Assembly (NCBI GenBank): GCA_032622095.1 | Contig: CP136061.1 | Location: 214,860,373 to 214,924,372, forward strand | Direction of reading: 5' to 3' | Source of the DNA: Siphonodentalium dalli | Taxonomy: Eukaryota > Mollusca > Scaphopoda > Gadilida > Siphonodentaliidae | DNA: 64,000 nt | Shown here: piece by piece, positions 22,515 through 33,527 of the stretch | Numbering within the stretch: position 1 is the stretch's first letter | How the letters are laid out: the number at the start of each line of letters is the position of its first letter | Notes under the pieces: generated by a model | What the model was told of the DNA's origin: nothing | The model's input: only the letters and a program-made list of their open reading frames with translations | Database searches by the model: none | Made by a program: the position numbers and the translations under genes

Positions 22515-23110
22515 ATGGGATATTTGACAATGGGAAATCTCGAAAAAAATTGACAGCAATTATTTATTATCCGTCAATCTAAATTTAGTTAATCATCGCA
22601 ACTAGACTTCGATGAAGATTCGATTCGATTCAAAATCATCCAAATGATTTGATTTGAAATCCGTTGGGAGAATCGTTTATATTTTGAATATTGGTTACAC
22701 CATTTATTTCCTTGTTTCATTTCATGAAAATTTAGCAGAATTAAGCAAATATGCATGTATTGCCACGTAAGACTCCAGTCAATACCCGAACACATGGCAA
22801 ACTTCACAGGTTAAGGCAGTTGAGTAATAGAGTTATCCAGCTTGCAAAAAGTACTTACGTTCTGTAACCACAGTACTGTGAATACAATCAGGTGGTCACA
22901 ATCAATAACACAGTGTCACACATCTATCAAGTATCTAATCTATCCATTTCCAAAAACTGTACGAAACAGTATGATTACATTACTTTGAACCGTATATTTT
23001 TGTCTCCGAAAATTCTTCCGAAGTTCAGCGACAAAAATATAAAGGTCCAAGTAATGTGATCGTGTAAATTGCAACCAAAATTACATTTCAGAACATTTGA
23101 AACAATGTAA

Positions 23111-23972
23111 GGCCAAAAAAAAACTGGTAGGAAAACAAATGTTTTGGCAATTTTTTTTTCTTCAAAATCCATCTATAATGCACCATATTCTAAAAACACC
23201 GTTAAACGTTGGTATTCTCAATACCTTTGTGTCCAGTTGCTGCAGTTTCTGACAGAAAACTAGTTTTATATCTGACAATGTACCCAGAATGTGCACCAGA
23301 AAGTTTGGAGCGATCTGAGTTCCAAGAAGGGACACGAAAATGCTATCTTCCGTGGCTCACATCACCATGACACAATGTTGCGCAATACTGTACATGACAA
23401 CATTGATAGTAACGGCATTGCTAGCTAAAGTCTAGACAACTTCTGTGCCATCGTGTTGACATCGCATTTTCACCTGGCCTTGCGACTCTCAGAACAGAAC
23501 AGATTTATTCCTGAGATTGGGATTCATCTGCAACCACAAATACATGTACCCATGTATCTTAATAGAAGTAAATTGTTTTTGAAAATTCCATCGAAAATTA
23601 GTCGTTAACGTCTATTAAATTTGTTTAAATGGGAAAAGAAATTAATGGGGAATTTCTTTAGGAAACAATTAATCGATTGCATGATTTTTGGTTGTAGTTC
23701 TGAGCGCGTGACTTGATTATGATAGCTGAAGTATCTGTGGTTTATTATCCATGGTTTATTTTGCAGACTTTGTCTATATAGTAGACGGACGACAAAGGTG
23801 ATGGATAAAAAAACGATATAGATGTGTTTTACTTGTCAATTACATGCATAAAAAAAATAAAAACAATTTTGAATTTTTTTTGTTGTTGAAAATTTTGGAA
23901 AACAAATCCAGGTTGGCCCAATTTCAGCTGGTAGGTCGGGAAATCGGAAACACAGATGTTTTTTTTTTGGCC
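23111..23972. mobile_element. Harbinger-type non-autonomous element
   Basis: TAA at 23108-23110 and 23973-23975 flanks GGCCAAAAAAAAA and TTTTTTTTTTGGCC. The right subterminal sequence (ctgtgtttcc on the complement) matches the larger element at 25739. A three-base TAA duplication with GGCC ends fits PIF/Harbinger. Confidence 0.65.
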
Positions 23973-24183
23973 TAAGGTAAAAATGTGAGCACCGGCTGAT
24001 TGTATACCTAATAGTAAATTCATATGGTTATAGCTATCCCGGCCAGGATTCAAGAGCTCGACTGGTACGAGAATTCCAATTGTACATAAATTCGTAAAAA
24101 AATATGCTAGATAAAACGTGCATAGACTCCGTTGTTGGAAAACTTCTCTCGGTGGGCTGCAATAACCAATTGTTCCAAACATA

Positions 24184-24336
24184 CAGTAATGCCCAAAGTA
24201 ATTGAACACTTAACCACAGCAGAATCACGGTGAGCGCTTTCCGATGAATGGCAATAAGCCATATTTCCGACTAAATCCTGAAAAATTACCCATAATTCTG
24301 CTGTGGTTAAGTGTTCAATTACTTTGGGCATTACTG
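24184..24336. mobile_element. Mariner/Tc1-type MITE, copy 2
   Basis: CAGTAATGCCCAAAGTAATT and its complement form the two ends, with TA on both sides (24182, 24337). The long inverted repeat shares the ccacagcagaat and gatttagtcgg blocks with copies 1 and 3. Confidence 0.85.
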
Positions 24337-24913
24337 TATTGTTAGGATTTTATTTGAGTTTTGATTTGATGTGAAATCCTTGAACTGATTCGATTTGAGA
24401 TTCGATTCGAGCCGTAAATGCCTAATTCATCAGAGTCTAGTCGCAACTTACAAAAGTAGTCAATCATAACTTGAAAACTTATTATACCGCATGCACATGC
24501 TTCACGCATGATTATAACATTACTCAGGAGTCGCTAATTCATGTCCACATCTGTGATCTCTTTGTCAAAGCAACTATCAAAGGCAGCGTGCAGCAGACGC
24601 CAGTAGAATGAGCTTCATGACAGTGTCCATCTTTCTTTAATGTATTTGACTTTGAAAGTGTAACGATATACATGTACATATATGTCGGAATTGGACATTT
24701 GCCGGTTGTGCCTCTGGGTAATCAGAAATCATCCAGAGAGGCTTTTTCCTTATCTGAACATCACAGGGATCAGCCGAGAAGTTATAAATTGGGGGAAGTC
24801 ACGCACGTCTCCATATTTGCTTATTAGGGAGGAGTGGACTATTATCACAGGGAAGTCATAATGGCTGAAGTTCAGTTCATGCCCCCAAATACCATTTCTA
24901 TGATCTAATCAAG

Positions 24914-25354
24914 TAGGGCTGCAACAATTAATCGCGATTCTGATGCATTGCGTTTTAAAGTTCACGATGCAATGCATCATTTTGGGAGGGTGCGATGTGA
25001 TGCAAAAACAATTCATGCATGCAGAGTTAACGATAGTCAGAGATCCAAACTTTTTCACACAAAACTTCCATCTGGGCAGATCTGGGGACTCTACGATGTA
25101 TTAGCTATTATAGTCTACTTGTAATACCTGGCCATACATTTTGGTCATTTTAGTTAGGTCTTGTAATTGACTTCAATGAATATGCTGAGGTGAACACTGA
25201 TGAGAATATTCATACTAAAAATGATTAATTAAGAGGTTCATCTAGTTTTCACAGCCGTCAGTTGCCAAAAAATTGCAAAACGATGCGCATCGTATTGTGA
25301 TAGTAAAATCATGATTTGCATCGCATCTTGAAGGCCTGAATCGTTGCAGCCCTA
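24914..25354. mobile_element. hAT-like MITE
   Basis: Ends TAGGGCTGCAACAATTAATC and the complement of gaatcgttgcagcccta. The adjacent 8-mers CTAATCAA and CTAATAAA (7/8) suggest an 8-bp target duplication, as expected for hAT. Non-coding. The same element is at 36332-36768 in copy 2. Confidence 0.75.
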
Positions 25355-25738
25355 CTAATAAATATTATGCAATAAAAAGCCCATATATATACAACCAGTA
25401 TAATTAGTAATTACACCATTATAATCAGGAAATACATTTTAAATATGATGTTTGAAAATATGATTACTGGTATACTAGTAAGAGAGAGAAATCACTTCTC
25501 ACTTGGACAAAAATAAGGAGACGTGGCACAAATTTTGGAGAAGATTTCTCCCTAGTCTGCTGGTCCTTGAAACATCACTACTCCTAGATTGTTTTCAAGA
25601 CTTAGTTTGAACACAATAAGTTGTACATGTAATACGAATCGTATGTGAAAGGTAGTGGAGCAACCACACACGCTGTGCCTCGAATTTGCTTTTAATCGCT
25701 GACATAACGCTAAGAATAATTTAAGTAAGGCCAAAAAA

Positions 25739-27208
25739 AAAAAAGACCTGTGTTTCCGGTGACACGCCCGCCCCTATTTCAGAGCTCCCGACGGTTTTCA
25801 TTTTATTCATTTTGCAAAATTAGTACGCATCCCGTTTTATTTTTGTGCCACCTGGAAAAATTCCATGTCAAATATGCAAAATCATCTTCCATTTTCTATT
25901 AGTTGCAGTCATTAATTTAATTCAATGAGTCAGTAGCATAAATAAGTTAATTAACTGTGTAAATCATGCTCACAAAACACATCAAACATCCAAAAACGGG
26001 AATTTCATCGCAAAATAACGGACTACCGCCGTAGTACCGGTACCTCGAAAATAGGGAACATGAAACAAGAATAAAACGATGTCTTTTAGGCTTATGGTTC
26101 ATGATTGAGCCTATATACGTTTTTTAACTCAATGTGTTATGTGAACACAACTGATGCATGTGTAGGCCAGCGTATGAAATCGCGTATTCTAGATATAAAT
26201 ATAAGACAACCCGGTCGGCCACGCTACACCGCGATTAGCATGGCTTAAATAAAACTATACCCTGACAAGTCACTTCGGAAATCCCCCAATCTTTTTATTG
26301 TGCTGTGTATTTTACAATATATTATACCGGTAGCTCCCTTGAATCCCTTCGCGGAATTGGGGACAAACCATGCTAGAAAGCGAACTCAAAATTAAGCAGT
26401 GAAAAGCACATGCTTTTTGGCGGGAAAATGACAGTCCGTATTCCGTAATCGGCCCTGGGAATTAGCGTCAGCAATCGACATTGCCGAGGTAAAAGCCGAA
26501 ATCGCCATCATTCACCATTGACCAGAAGAAAGCAGTATCCAATATAAAATGCATAGGCATCCTGGAGTATTCAGAGAAACCAGAGCTTAACCCATTTTAA
26601 ATAAACAACAGCCTGTTATGAAGGACACACCAAACACGTGCGGGTCACGCGAATCAACTCAGCGTAACTATTTACAGCAGACTCTTTAATGTTACCGACT
26701 TAGTAGCAAATACTAGTAAGATAGAAACAACTCACACTGTATGCAAATATTAAACACGCATTTCTGATCATCTGATGTCCTAACATGTACTTGTACTGTA
26801 AGGAATATGTGATAACTTGCTGTTAATTGCACTGAAAGATAGCAGGTAATAAATTCTGCTAATTAAAACTTTCGGGGATTGAAACGAAATAGGTCGGAAA
26901 TATGTGACCTTAAACAACAATACTATATAGTGATTTGATAATATGGACAAGTTGTCATATAAAAATAATGATCTTCTATGAAGAGAAATATGAGGGAATG
27001 AACATACAATATTTGGGTTTGATTGAAAGGGCAAGTATTTATTGCATAAAATGATCTCCCTTTCAACACCAGCACCTGGAAAATTGCGTATGCAGAAATG
27101 AATAGAATGGCATAAAATGTGTAACCTCAAGCCCATCAACATCACCACCCCCCCGCCCCTATTTTTTTCTGCATGTCACCAGAAACACAGGTATATATTT
27201 TTTTGGCC
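25739..27208. mobile_element. Harbinger-type non-autonomous element, 1.47 kb
   Basis: The left end GGCCAAAAAAAAAAAAGACC runs into ctgtgtttccggtgac; the right end is its inverted counterpart ending TTTTTTTGGCC. TAA precedes the left end; the right flank is TAT here and TAA in the second copy. Open frames inside are AT-driven and show no DDE or Myb-like motif, so it is non-autonomous. Confidence 0.75.
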
Positions 27209-27476
27209 TATAAATGTTCAGCATGCAATGGCCCTGGTGGAGACGACATGACAAGTATCGTCATGGATTGTGCAATCTTGTCTGGATTCTGGCCCACAAA
27301 GCCAACATGACGTAAATGTCATGAACCATGCCATGACATATTCTCTGGTTTTCATTAAGCTGCCGCAATTTAACAATCTCCAGACAGTTGCTAACCGGAA
27401 GTCACTTGTCAATTTCACAAAAAAAATGTACACACCACCAGAATTTGGCTTATCACTATAGAAAAAATGGCAACAA

Positions 27477-27514
27477 TTTTACTTCGCAGTCAATCTCTCG
27501 TCTTTAAATAGGAA
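27477..27514. repeat. DIRS left inverted terminal repeat
   Basis: Starts TTTTACTTCGCAGTCAATCT and is perfectly complementary to 31722-31759. The following 27503-27557 is complementary to 32009-32061. Confidence 0.9.
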
Positions 27515-27647
27515 GCACTCTTGCGCATGCGCCAAATCGAGCTAAATTCACTCTGTACTTTGCGTTGTCGTGAACGGTCACGATTTCAATTTGTCGCAGA
27601 CAAATCTTTTGCGCCAAGCGAGTTGTATGTACAAAATATAAGTCATT

Positions 27648-28721
27648 ATGTCCCAGTTGGACAAGAACTTAGACCTTCCGGGCAGTTCGACGAACTGTGA
27701 TAAACTTATGGACGCCGTTCATAAACCGCCGGTTGTAAAACCGACCAAGCCTTTATCAAAAGGGAAGGCTCCCATTTCCGGGAAGGTTGCCACGAAAATG
27801 GGTGATATCACCCCACGTGGTAATGGCGATTCAGAAGTGCTTCGCCATTTGCAGCTTATTGCTGAAAATCAATCAAAGCAGGGAGCCAAGTTGGTGGATA
27901 TGGCCGAGAGGTTAGTTAACCTCGAAAACCAACAGTATGTGTATCCTGATTATTCCGCCAATGACGGTGATTGTAACTATTACGAATCCTATTCCAACGA
28001 CGTTGGCGACACGGAACAATTTCAACCAGATGAAGAATCTGTGGCAGCCGAAAAACAGGCACATTCCCGATTTACCGCGATGCGGAATAAGTTCGACTCG
28101 CAAGAGATTGTGGGTTCACATATAGACCCAATTCTTGCTGATTCTGTAACTAACATGTTTCGAAAAGGCATCGAGGATGACCAGTTTCAAAAAATGACAC
28201 GGGACGAAACCAATGCTAGACCTGAGAACTGTGAAGGTTTACAGGTCGTAAAAGTTAATCAACTTGTGTGGGACTTGATGTCCCAGCCTGCACGGACTTC
28301 TGACAAAAAGTTTCAGAATGTGGAAACCGCTCTGGTCAAGGCAGCTGTTATTCTCACAAAAATGGTTGATTCGGCGGCCCAGGTGGAAACTAGTAACCAG
28401 TTTCTCTCCACGGTTATTGATCAAACAAATGATGCTTTGGCTGTATTAGGGCATGGCAATTTCCTTCTAAATACGGTTCGGAAAGATCTCCTAAAACCGG
28501 AACTAAAAGGTGAATATGTTCATCTATGCCAACATTCACTGCCGTACACGGATTTCCTGTTCGGCGACGATGTCTCGAAAGCAGCAAGAGATATCGAAGA
28601 TACATGGAAAATTGGCAATAAAATGGTACATGGCTCGGGACGTGGAAAGTACCCGCCCAGAGGTCGTGGTCGTGGTGGCAGAGGTCACAGGGCAAAGCCG
28701 TACTCCCATCGTGAACAGTGA
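27648..28721 (+). CDS. DIRS Gag-like protein, 357 aa
   Basis: First gene of the DIRS element, from ATG 27648 (MSQLDKNLDLPGSS), 171 nt after the left inverted repeat begins. The N-terminal quarter is Lys/Pro/Ser-rich (KPPVVKPTKPLSKGKAP). The centre (about 80-310) is acidic to mixed and helix-prone, as in capsid-like Gag of this group. The C-terminus is a Gly/Arg-rich nucleic-acid-binding tail (GRGKYPPRGRGRGGRGHR) instead of CCHC knuckles. It presumably packages the element RNA. The stop overlaps the start of the RT frame by four bases, so RT translation could depend on frameshifting or reinitiation. No break is seen. The assignment rests on position and composition, since Gag sequences diverge strongly. 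Confidence 0.8.
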   Translation: MSQLDKNLDLPGSSTNCDKLMDAVHKPPVVKPTKPLSKGKAPISGKVATKMGDITPRGNGDSEVLRHLQLIAENQSKQGAKLVDMAERLVNLENQQYVYPDYSANDGDCNYYESYSNDVGDTEQFQPDEESVAAEKQAHSRFTAMRNKFDSQEIVGSHIDPILADSVTNMFRKGIEDDQFQKMTRDETNARPENCEGLQVVKVNQLVWDLMSQPARTSDKKFQNVETALVKAAVILTKMVDSAAQVETSNQFLSTVIDQTNDALAVLGHGNFLLNTVRKDLLKPELKGEYVHLCQHSLPYTDFLFGDDVSKAARDIEDTWKIGNKMVHGSGRGKYPPRGRGRGGRGHRAKPYSHREQ

Positions 28722-30778
28722 CCTACCGGTACCTATCCTGCCAGTTACTCGAGAGATCCAAAAAACGTACAGCGGGGATCCAGAGGGCGTGCTGGTCGTT
28801 AAATCGGCCTCCCACACAGGTATGTGAATGTCATCTTGATCCCGATCAGAAATTTATTGCGGGTAACCTTAAAAACTTTTTAGAAAATTGGCGAGCTCTC
28901 ACACGAGACCCAGTTATTCTTGATGTTGTTCAACATTGCCACATTGAGTTTGGTGAAAAAGGGCCACCTGTGCAAGCCACAGGAAAGTATGTCCAAAATC
29001 ATGTCAAATCATCAGAACTTGATCAGATTGATGATGCCATCGAAAAGCTTTTGGCACAAAAAGTCCTTCTTAAAGTCCCAGAAACTGAGGGGCAATATAT
29101 ATCGCCAATATTCATCCGACCTAAGCCAGATACCACTGAAGTGAGGTTGATTCTGAACTTGAAAAAATTTAACGAATTTGTTCCCTATCACCACTTCAAG
29201 ATGGAAACTTTTGAAGCAGCTTTGGCACTTATAAAACCAAACATGTTTATGTGCATTGCTGACATACGTCATGCTTACTACTCGGTCTTTTTGGCAGAAC
29301 AACATCAAAAATACTTCAGGTTTCGATGGAAGGGTTCTACTTACCAATACAATTGCCTTCCTAACGGGTTTGCGGCGGCACCCCGATTATTCACAAAGCT
29401 AATGAAACCTGTTTTTTCTAACCTGCGATTGCAAGGTTACCTAAATACCAGCTTTATTGACGATACTCTCTGTATGGCTAATACAGAAGAAGACTGCGTC
29501 AGAAATGTGCATGCTACTATCACATTACTTACCAACCTGGGTTTCATGATTCACCCAATAAAGTCCGTGCTGAAACCCACTCAAGAAATCACTTTTCTGG
29601 GCAATATTATTAATACTGTGACCATGACGGTTCACTTACCTCCAGATAAAATAAACAGGGTCAAAGACTCCTGTTCAAGTATGTCCAAATTGTCATTTAG
29701 TACCATTCGAGAAGTGGCTCGTGTTATTGGCATACTGATTTCAACCTTTGCGGCTGTCGAATATGGAAGGCTGCATTATCGAGTACTGGAACTCAATAAG
29801 GTTAACGCACTCCGACAAAGTGCTGGTCGGTTTGATGCTTTGATGCCTATAACACAAGCCATGAAGCATGAACTTGCATGGTGGTTTCTAAATATAGAAA
29901 GTCAGGTTCGGCATATCATTAGAGCCACTCCCTCTATAACGATTTACACAGATAGTAGCCTCAAAGGTTGGGGAGCTGTTCAATCTGGTCACTCTGTAGG
30001 TGGCCGTTGGTCAGTGTCTGAAAGTAACATGCACATAAATTTTTTGGAAATGTTAGCAATCAAATTTGCATTACAAGCTTTCATGGCGAAATTGAGAAAT
30101 AAAAATGTGTTAATATTAACTGACAGCACAACTGCCATGGCATACATTAAAAACATGGGTGGGATGAAATCCCTCAAATGTAATTCTCTTAGTCAAGCCA
30201 TATGGAACCTATGTCATGCTAATGGGATTTGGTTATTCTGTTCTCACATACCTGGATCGAAAAATGTAGCTGATGGTCCTTCAAGGGTCTTTAATGATCG
30301 ACTAGATTGGGAACTGCATGAAAATGTGTTCAATGACATCTGCCAGCTCTGGGGTATCCCCAACATTGATCTTTTTGCTTCTAGACTAAATGCAAAAACA
30401 CCATTATACTGTGCATGGAAAATGGAGCCTGAGGCTACCCATATTGATGCATTCACCTTGAATTGGGGAAACTATGATTTATGTTATCTATTTCCACCTT
30501 TCAGTTTAATAGCTCGCTGCATTCAGAATATCAGTCAGGATCGGGCCACATGCATCATGATCCTTCCATTGTGGCCCACACAACCATGGTATCCTTTGGT
30601 GAGGGACCTCATGGTAGACAGTCCCAGAGTTCTTCCAAAGGCGCAGGATTTACTGCAGCTACCGCGGCAGAAGACGGTACATCCACTCTTCCCACACTTG
30701 ACGTTGATCGCCTGCAAAGTGTTCAGCAACAATACAGCTGTGCTGGATTTTTATCGCAAGCAACCTCTATTCTTATGA
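28718..30778 (+). CDS. DIRS reverse transcriptase / RNase H
   Basis: The second frame, open for 686 codons, copies element RNA to DNA and removes the RNA strand. RT motifs lie between about residues 100 and 310: ISPIFIRPKPD, VRLILNLKKFN, D182 in CIADIRHAYYS, the PNGFAAAPRLFTKLM block, and the catalytic D248-D249 in SFIDDTL (F-x-D-D variant of YxDD). RNase H follows with D412 (YTDSSLKGWG), E444 (FLEMLA), D469 (LTDSTTA) and D519 (NVADGPSR); all four acidic residues are present. The segment after 525 (IDLFASRLNAKTPLYCAW, WPTQPWYPLV) is typical of DIRS polymerases. The first codon is GTG, so initiation is not at this point in a normal way; expression as a Gag fusion by -1/+2 frameshift in the overlap is likely. 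No stop or frameshift is seen, so the polymerase could be functional. Confidence 0.92.
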   Translation: MTYRYLSCQLLERSKKRTAGIQRACWSLNRPPTQVCECHLDPDQKFIAGNLKNFLENWRALTRDPVILDVVQHCHIEFGEKGPPVQATGKYVQNHVKSSELDQIDDAIEKLLAQKVLLKVPETEGQYISPIFIRPKPDTTEVRLILNLKKFNEFVPYHHFKMETFEAALALIKPNMFMCIADIRHAYYSVFLAEQHQKYFRFRWKGSTYQYNCLPNGFAAAPRLFTKLMKPVFSNLRLQGYLNTSFIDDTLCMANTEEDCVRNVHATITLLTNLGFMIHPIKSVLKPTQEITFLGNIINTVTMTVHLPPDKINRVKDSCSSMSKLSFSTIREVARVIGILISTFAAVEYGRLHYRVLELNKVNALRQSAGRFDALMPITQAMKHELAWWFLNIESQVRHIIRATPSITIYTDSSLKGWGAVQSGHSVGGRWSVSESNMHINFLEMLAIKFALQAFMAKLRNKNVLILTDSTTAMAYIKNMGGMKSLKCNSLSQAIWNLCHANGIWLFCSHIPGSKNVADGPSRVFNDRLDWELHENVFNDICQLWGIPNIDLFASRLNAKTPLYCAWKMEPEATHIDAFTLNWGNYDLCYLFPPFSLIARCIQNISQDRATCIMILPLWPTQPWYPLVRDLMVDSPRVLPKAQDLLQLPRQKTVHPLFPHLTLIACKVFSNNTAVLDFYRKQPLFL

Positions 30779-31687
30779 GTTCGTGGAGAACCTCCACCAA
30801 ACAACAGTATCAAGTGTATCTTCAGAGGTGGTTTGACTACTGCAAGCGACAGGATGTTCCTCCCTTCTCGCCATCTGTCCCCAACGTTATCGAATTTCTA
30901 ATGAGACTATTCCAAAAAGGGCTCGGCTATAGTGCTCTAAATACTGCCAGATCGGCACTGTCAGCGGTGGGGATTCGACTCGACAACTCTCCAGCGGGAG
31001 GAAATTCAACTGTTATACGTTTCATGAAGGGTGTATTTAACATGCGTCTACCTTCTGCTCCGACAGCTATTACCTGGGATGTTAACTCTGTTCTGCAATA
31101 TCTCCGAACTCTGTCACCTGTACGGCATTTGCCATTTAAGCCTTAAAAAGTTATCACTAAAACTATTAATGTTGATTGCTCTTCTAAATGTGGCGAGAGT
31201 TCAAACCTTGCATTTAATTTCAATTAATGAACGGCGAAGTACGCGTTCACAGTACGTGTTTAATTTGAGCGGTCTACTCAAGCAAAGCCGAGCAGGCTTT
31301 AACCCCCAGACATTGGAACTGAGGGCATATCTTCCAGATAGGAGGTTGTGTGTATATACGGTTATCAAGGAATATTTAGTTCGTACGCGAGGACTGCGTC
31401 AGGACGAGTCGTCCCTTTTCATAAGTTATGTGAAGCCACACAAAAAAGTTTCACGCGATACCATAGCTCGTTGGATAAAGACAGTTATGGCCAGTTCTGG
31501 TATTAACATTAAGGACTACTCATCTCATAGTGTGCGAGCGGCTAGCTCATCCAAAGCCTTCAAGCAAAATGTGCCTATCAAAGATATTATGGCGAAAGCA
31601 GGCTGGACTGCTGAGTCTACATATAAGAAGTTTTACTTGAAACACACTAATACCGATCAGTTTGCAGAAGCAGTTCTCCAAACATAG
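30481..31687 (+). pseudogene. DIRS tyrosine recombinase, one-base frameshift
   Basis: The third gene overlaps the 3' 300 nt of the polymerase in another frame. The first part (to 31146) holds the core-binding domain: SSWRTSTKQQYQVYLQRW, then FSPSVPNVIEFLMRLF and LGYSALNTARSALSAV. The frame ends at TAA 31144-31146, and coding resumes one base out of step (LKKLSLKLLMLIALLNVARV). One missing T near 31141 explains both halves. The second part has R (31196, NVARVQTLH), H-x-x-R (31526-31537, SSHSVRAAS) and the nucleophile Tyr (31622, STYKKFY). The usual second His is replaced by Trp/Thr-like residues (KAGWTAES), as is common in DIRS. This enzyme would insert the circular DNA without target duplication. 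The true start may be ATG 30589. A sequencing error or a programmed shift cannot be excluded. Confidence 0.85.
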
Positions 31688-31721
31688 GTAAGAACAAAAT
31701 TTCTCTTTCTTGGCTTTGAAG

Positions 31722-31759
31722 TTCCTATTTAAAGACGAGAGATTGACTGCGAAGTAAAA
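31722..31759. repeat. DIRS right inverted terminal repeat
   Basis: Starts TTCCTATTTAAAGACGAGAG; perfect complement of 27477-27514. It lies 35 nt after the recombinase stop. Confidence 0.9.
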
Positions 31760-32008
31760 TTCAAAAAATAAACGAGACTTACCTTGGGAAGGTGAAGTTC
31801 ATTTTGAATTTGACGAGTAGTTAATCACGAGAGTTTAAATACCCTCCCACCCTGCCCAATGTTGGTGCAGTCAATCCGGGTAAATATTAATTTTAACTTT
31901 ATTCTAGTTCTAGCGTTGCTAAAAGGGGAACCTAGACAGACAAAATCCTCGTTGCTCGCAGAGCAAGTCGGTGTTTTTTGTGGCAAAAAAGCGAAAAATT
32001 TGCTGCAA

Positions 32009-32061
32009 AGAGTGAATTTAGCTCGATTTGGCGCATGCGCAAGAGTGCTATCCTATTTAAA
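32009..32061. repeat. DIRS internal complementary region
   Basis: Contains gagtgaatttagctcgattt and gcgcatgcgcaagagtgct, complementary to 27503-27557 at the left end with a two-base gap (ggaagc against ggatagc). In DIRS elements this region aligns the termini during replication. Confidence 0.8.
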
Positions 32062-32369
32062 CCCTCGTGATTAACTACTCGTAAAATTCAAAATGAACTT
32101 CACCTTCCCAAGGTGAGTTTCGTTTATTTTTTGAATTAAATGTCATCATTCACCTGCGCCTAAGGTATAAGCACCAACGCATTCTTCGCGCCCTTGTGGT
32201 TGCTATAATCACGGTTCATACCGGTGCAAAGCTTTAAAACTTTGAAAGTGCTTGAATTTGGTTTAATTTTTTCCAGGCCTGGAAACCCTTGGAAAAAAAA
32301 CATGGTTTTTATTTCGGGTCTTTGAAAAGTTCTTGGGATATTTAACTTTCATACATGGCTGTTTATTTA

Positions 32370-32970
32370 CTAAGGTAGCAGTACACGATTTCACGGGTTG
32401 TAGGGGGTCTGAAAAATAGAAATATAAGTATCTGGGGGGCATAACGGCCAGTGTAGCCTGTGTTAACTGTGTCATTACTGGTTTGAAGGTTTATTTATTT
32501 TACAAAACTGGGAAAGTTCTCAAAAAAGTGAAAAATTTGGATACGCAACAGGGTTTTCGTATTCAGTGAAGGCCAACTCTGTGTTATTGATTACAGGAAA
32601 ATAGCCCGATTCTCTCCCCTGAATTCTGTCATCTGGGCTCGCAAGACTTTTTTTTCAAATCGATACGATAACTTTTTTTCTATTTCAAATATTTCTCAGC
32701 TCTAGCATAGCTCTATCAGGTGGAATAATCTTATTTACTGACATTCGTTCTATCATGGTCTGTTTTTGGGTTGAAAATGGCCAATTTGAGTAAAAAAATG
32801 GGTAAAATTGAGCGGTTCGTGTGTGCTAACCAAGGGGCATAACTCAATGACAAACTGTACGAAGAACCAAAAGTACATTTAACCAATGATAATGGCTTAG
32901 CATTGATTTGAAGTACAGTACCCCCTCCCAGGTTGGCAAAATTGCTGGAAATCGTGTATTGCTACCTAAG
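32370..32970. mobile_element. TIR element CTAAGGTAGC, copy 1
   Basis: Ends CTAAGGTAGCAGTACACGAT at 32370 and its inverted counterpart (23 nt, about 3 mismatches) at 32948-32970. Non-coding, 601 bp, no clear target duplication. Its right end is exactly the right border of the duplicated unit. Confidence 0.7.
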
Positions 32971-33340
32971 AGTAACAAATTGTATGAACATTTTCTGCTT
33001 ACAGTCAATTAATAATTGTTGTGAACATTAATGAAAATTGCTTACAACAGATAAAGTGATTCACAGTTGTGTATATTAAGTCGCAAATTTTAACGATCTG
33101 CATAACACGGTTGGTGATTTGTTTTATACTTTTTAAATAAATGAAAAACTTTTATGAAAATATGTAATTTTGAAATTTCTGTGATAAATGAAGGTTCTAA
33201 AAGGTGTTACTTATTTATATCCAAAGCTGGATTAATCAGAATGCTATTATTTTATTATTATTTATTATTTATTATTTTTTGTACACCAATCAAACACATA
33301 AATATCATAGCAGTACAGATATAGTGACCATGTACATGTA

Positions 33341-33527
33341 CAGTAATGCCCAAAGTAATTGATCACTTAACCACAGCAGAATTATGGGTAATTTTTCAGG
33401 ATTTAGTCGGAAATATGGCTTGTTGCCATTCATCGGAAAGCTCTCAGCGAGAGCTTTCCGTTGAATGGCAACAAGCCATATTTCCGACTAAATCCTGAAA
33501 AATTACCCATAATTCTGCTGTGGTTAA
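33341..33527. mobile_element. Mariner/Tc1-type MITE, copy 3, truncated
   Basis: TA then CAGTAATGCCCAAAGTAATT at 33341, followed by a near-perfect long hairpin. The right arm stops at TTAA (33524-33527), where TTAACCCTTTAGCG begins. The final 30 bases expected from copies 1 and 2 are missing. Confidence 0.8.

Larger units (their letters stand above)
22595..24447. mobile_element. TIR-bounded composite element
   Basis: Inverted ends ATCGCAACTAGACTTCGATG at 22595 and the complement of TTCATCAGAGTCTAGTCGCA at 24426-24445 agree at about 18 of 22 positions, followed on both sides by TTCGATTCGA-type sequence. No transposase is present. It is host to a Harbinger-type element, a mariner MITE and a small hairpin (22973-23061, 32-nt arms). 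The superfamily is uncertain, with hAT possible. Confidence 0.45.
27477..32137 (+). mobile_element. DIRS-type retrotransposon, near full length
   Basis: The order is left inverted repeat, Gag, RT/RNase H, tyrosine recombinase, right inverted repeat (38 nt, perfect), then a region (32009-32061) complementary to the left end. That is the DIRS layout: inverted terminal repeats plus an internal complementary region used to form a circular intermediate. No LTRs, integrase or aspartic protease are seen. The segments 31760-31830 and 32064-32137 also form an inverted pair around the complementary region. Only the recombinase frame is visibly broken, by one base near 31141. Confidence 0.9.
24698..32970. 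repeat. Duplicated unit, copy 1 (8.27 kb)
   Basis: The sequence from tttgccggttgtgcctctgg to gtattgctacctaag recurs at 36120-40912 in the same orientation and near-identical by eye, apart from an internal 3.6-kb deletion and a few small indels in the second copy. It contains, in order, a hAT MITE, a Harbinger-type element, a DIRS retrotransposon and a further TIR element. Both copies share the same insertion positions, so duplication came after all four insertions. Confidence 0.9.

Noticed and set aside
26780-27148. 122-codon minus-strand frame, recurring at 38195-38650
   Set aside because: It lies inside a non-autonomous Harbinger-type element, has AT-driven composition and no transposase motif; the recurrence is due to the duplication.
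31687-31720. Mini-intron after the DIRS recombinase stop (gtaaga ... ctttgaag)
   Set aside because: It is only about 35 nt, and the 28-nt deletion in the second copy does not match GT-AG borders; a plain deletion is simpler.
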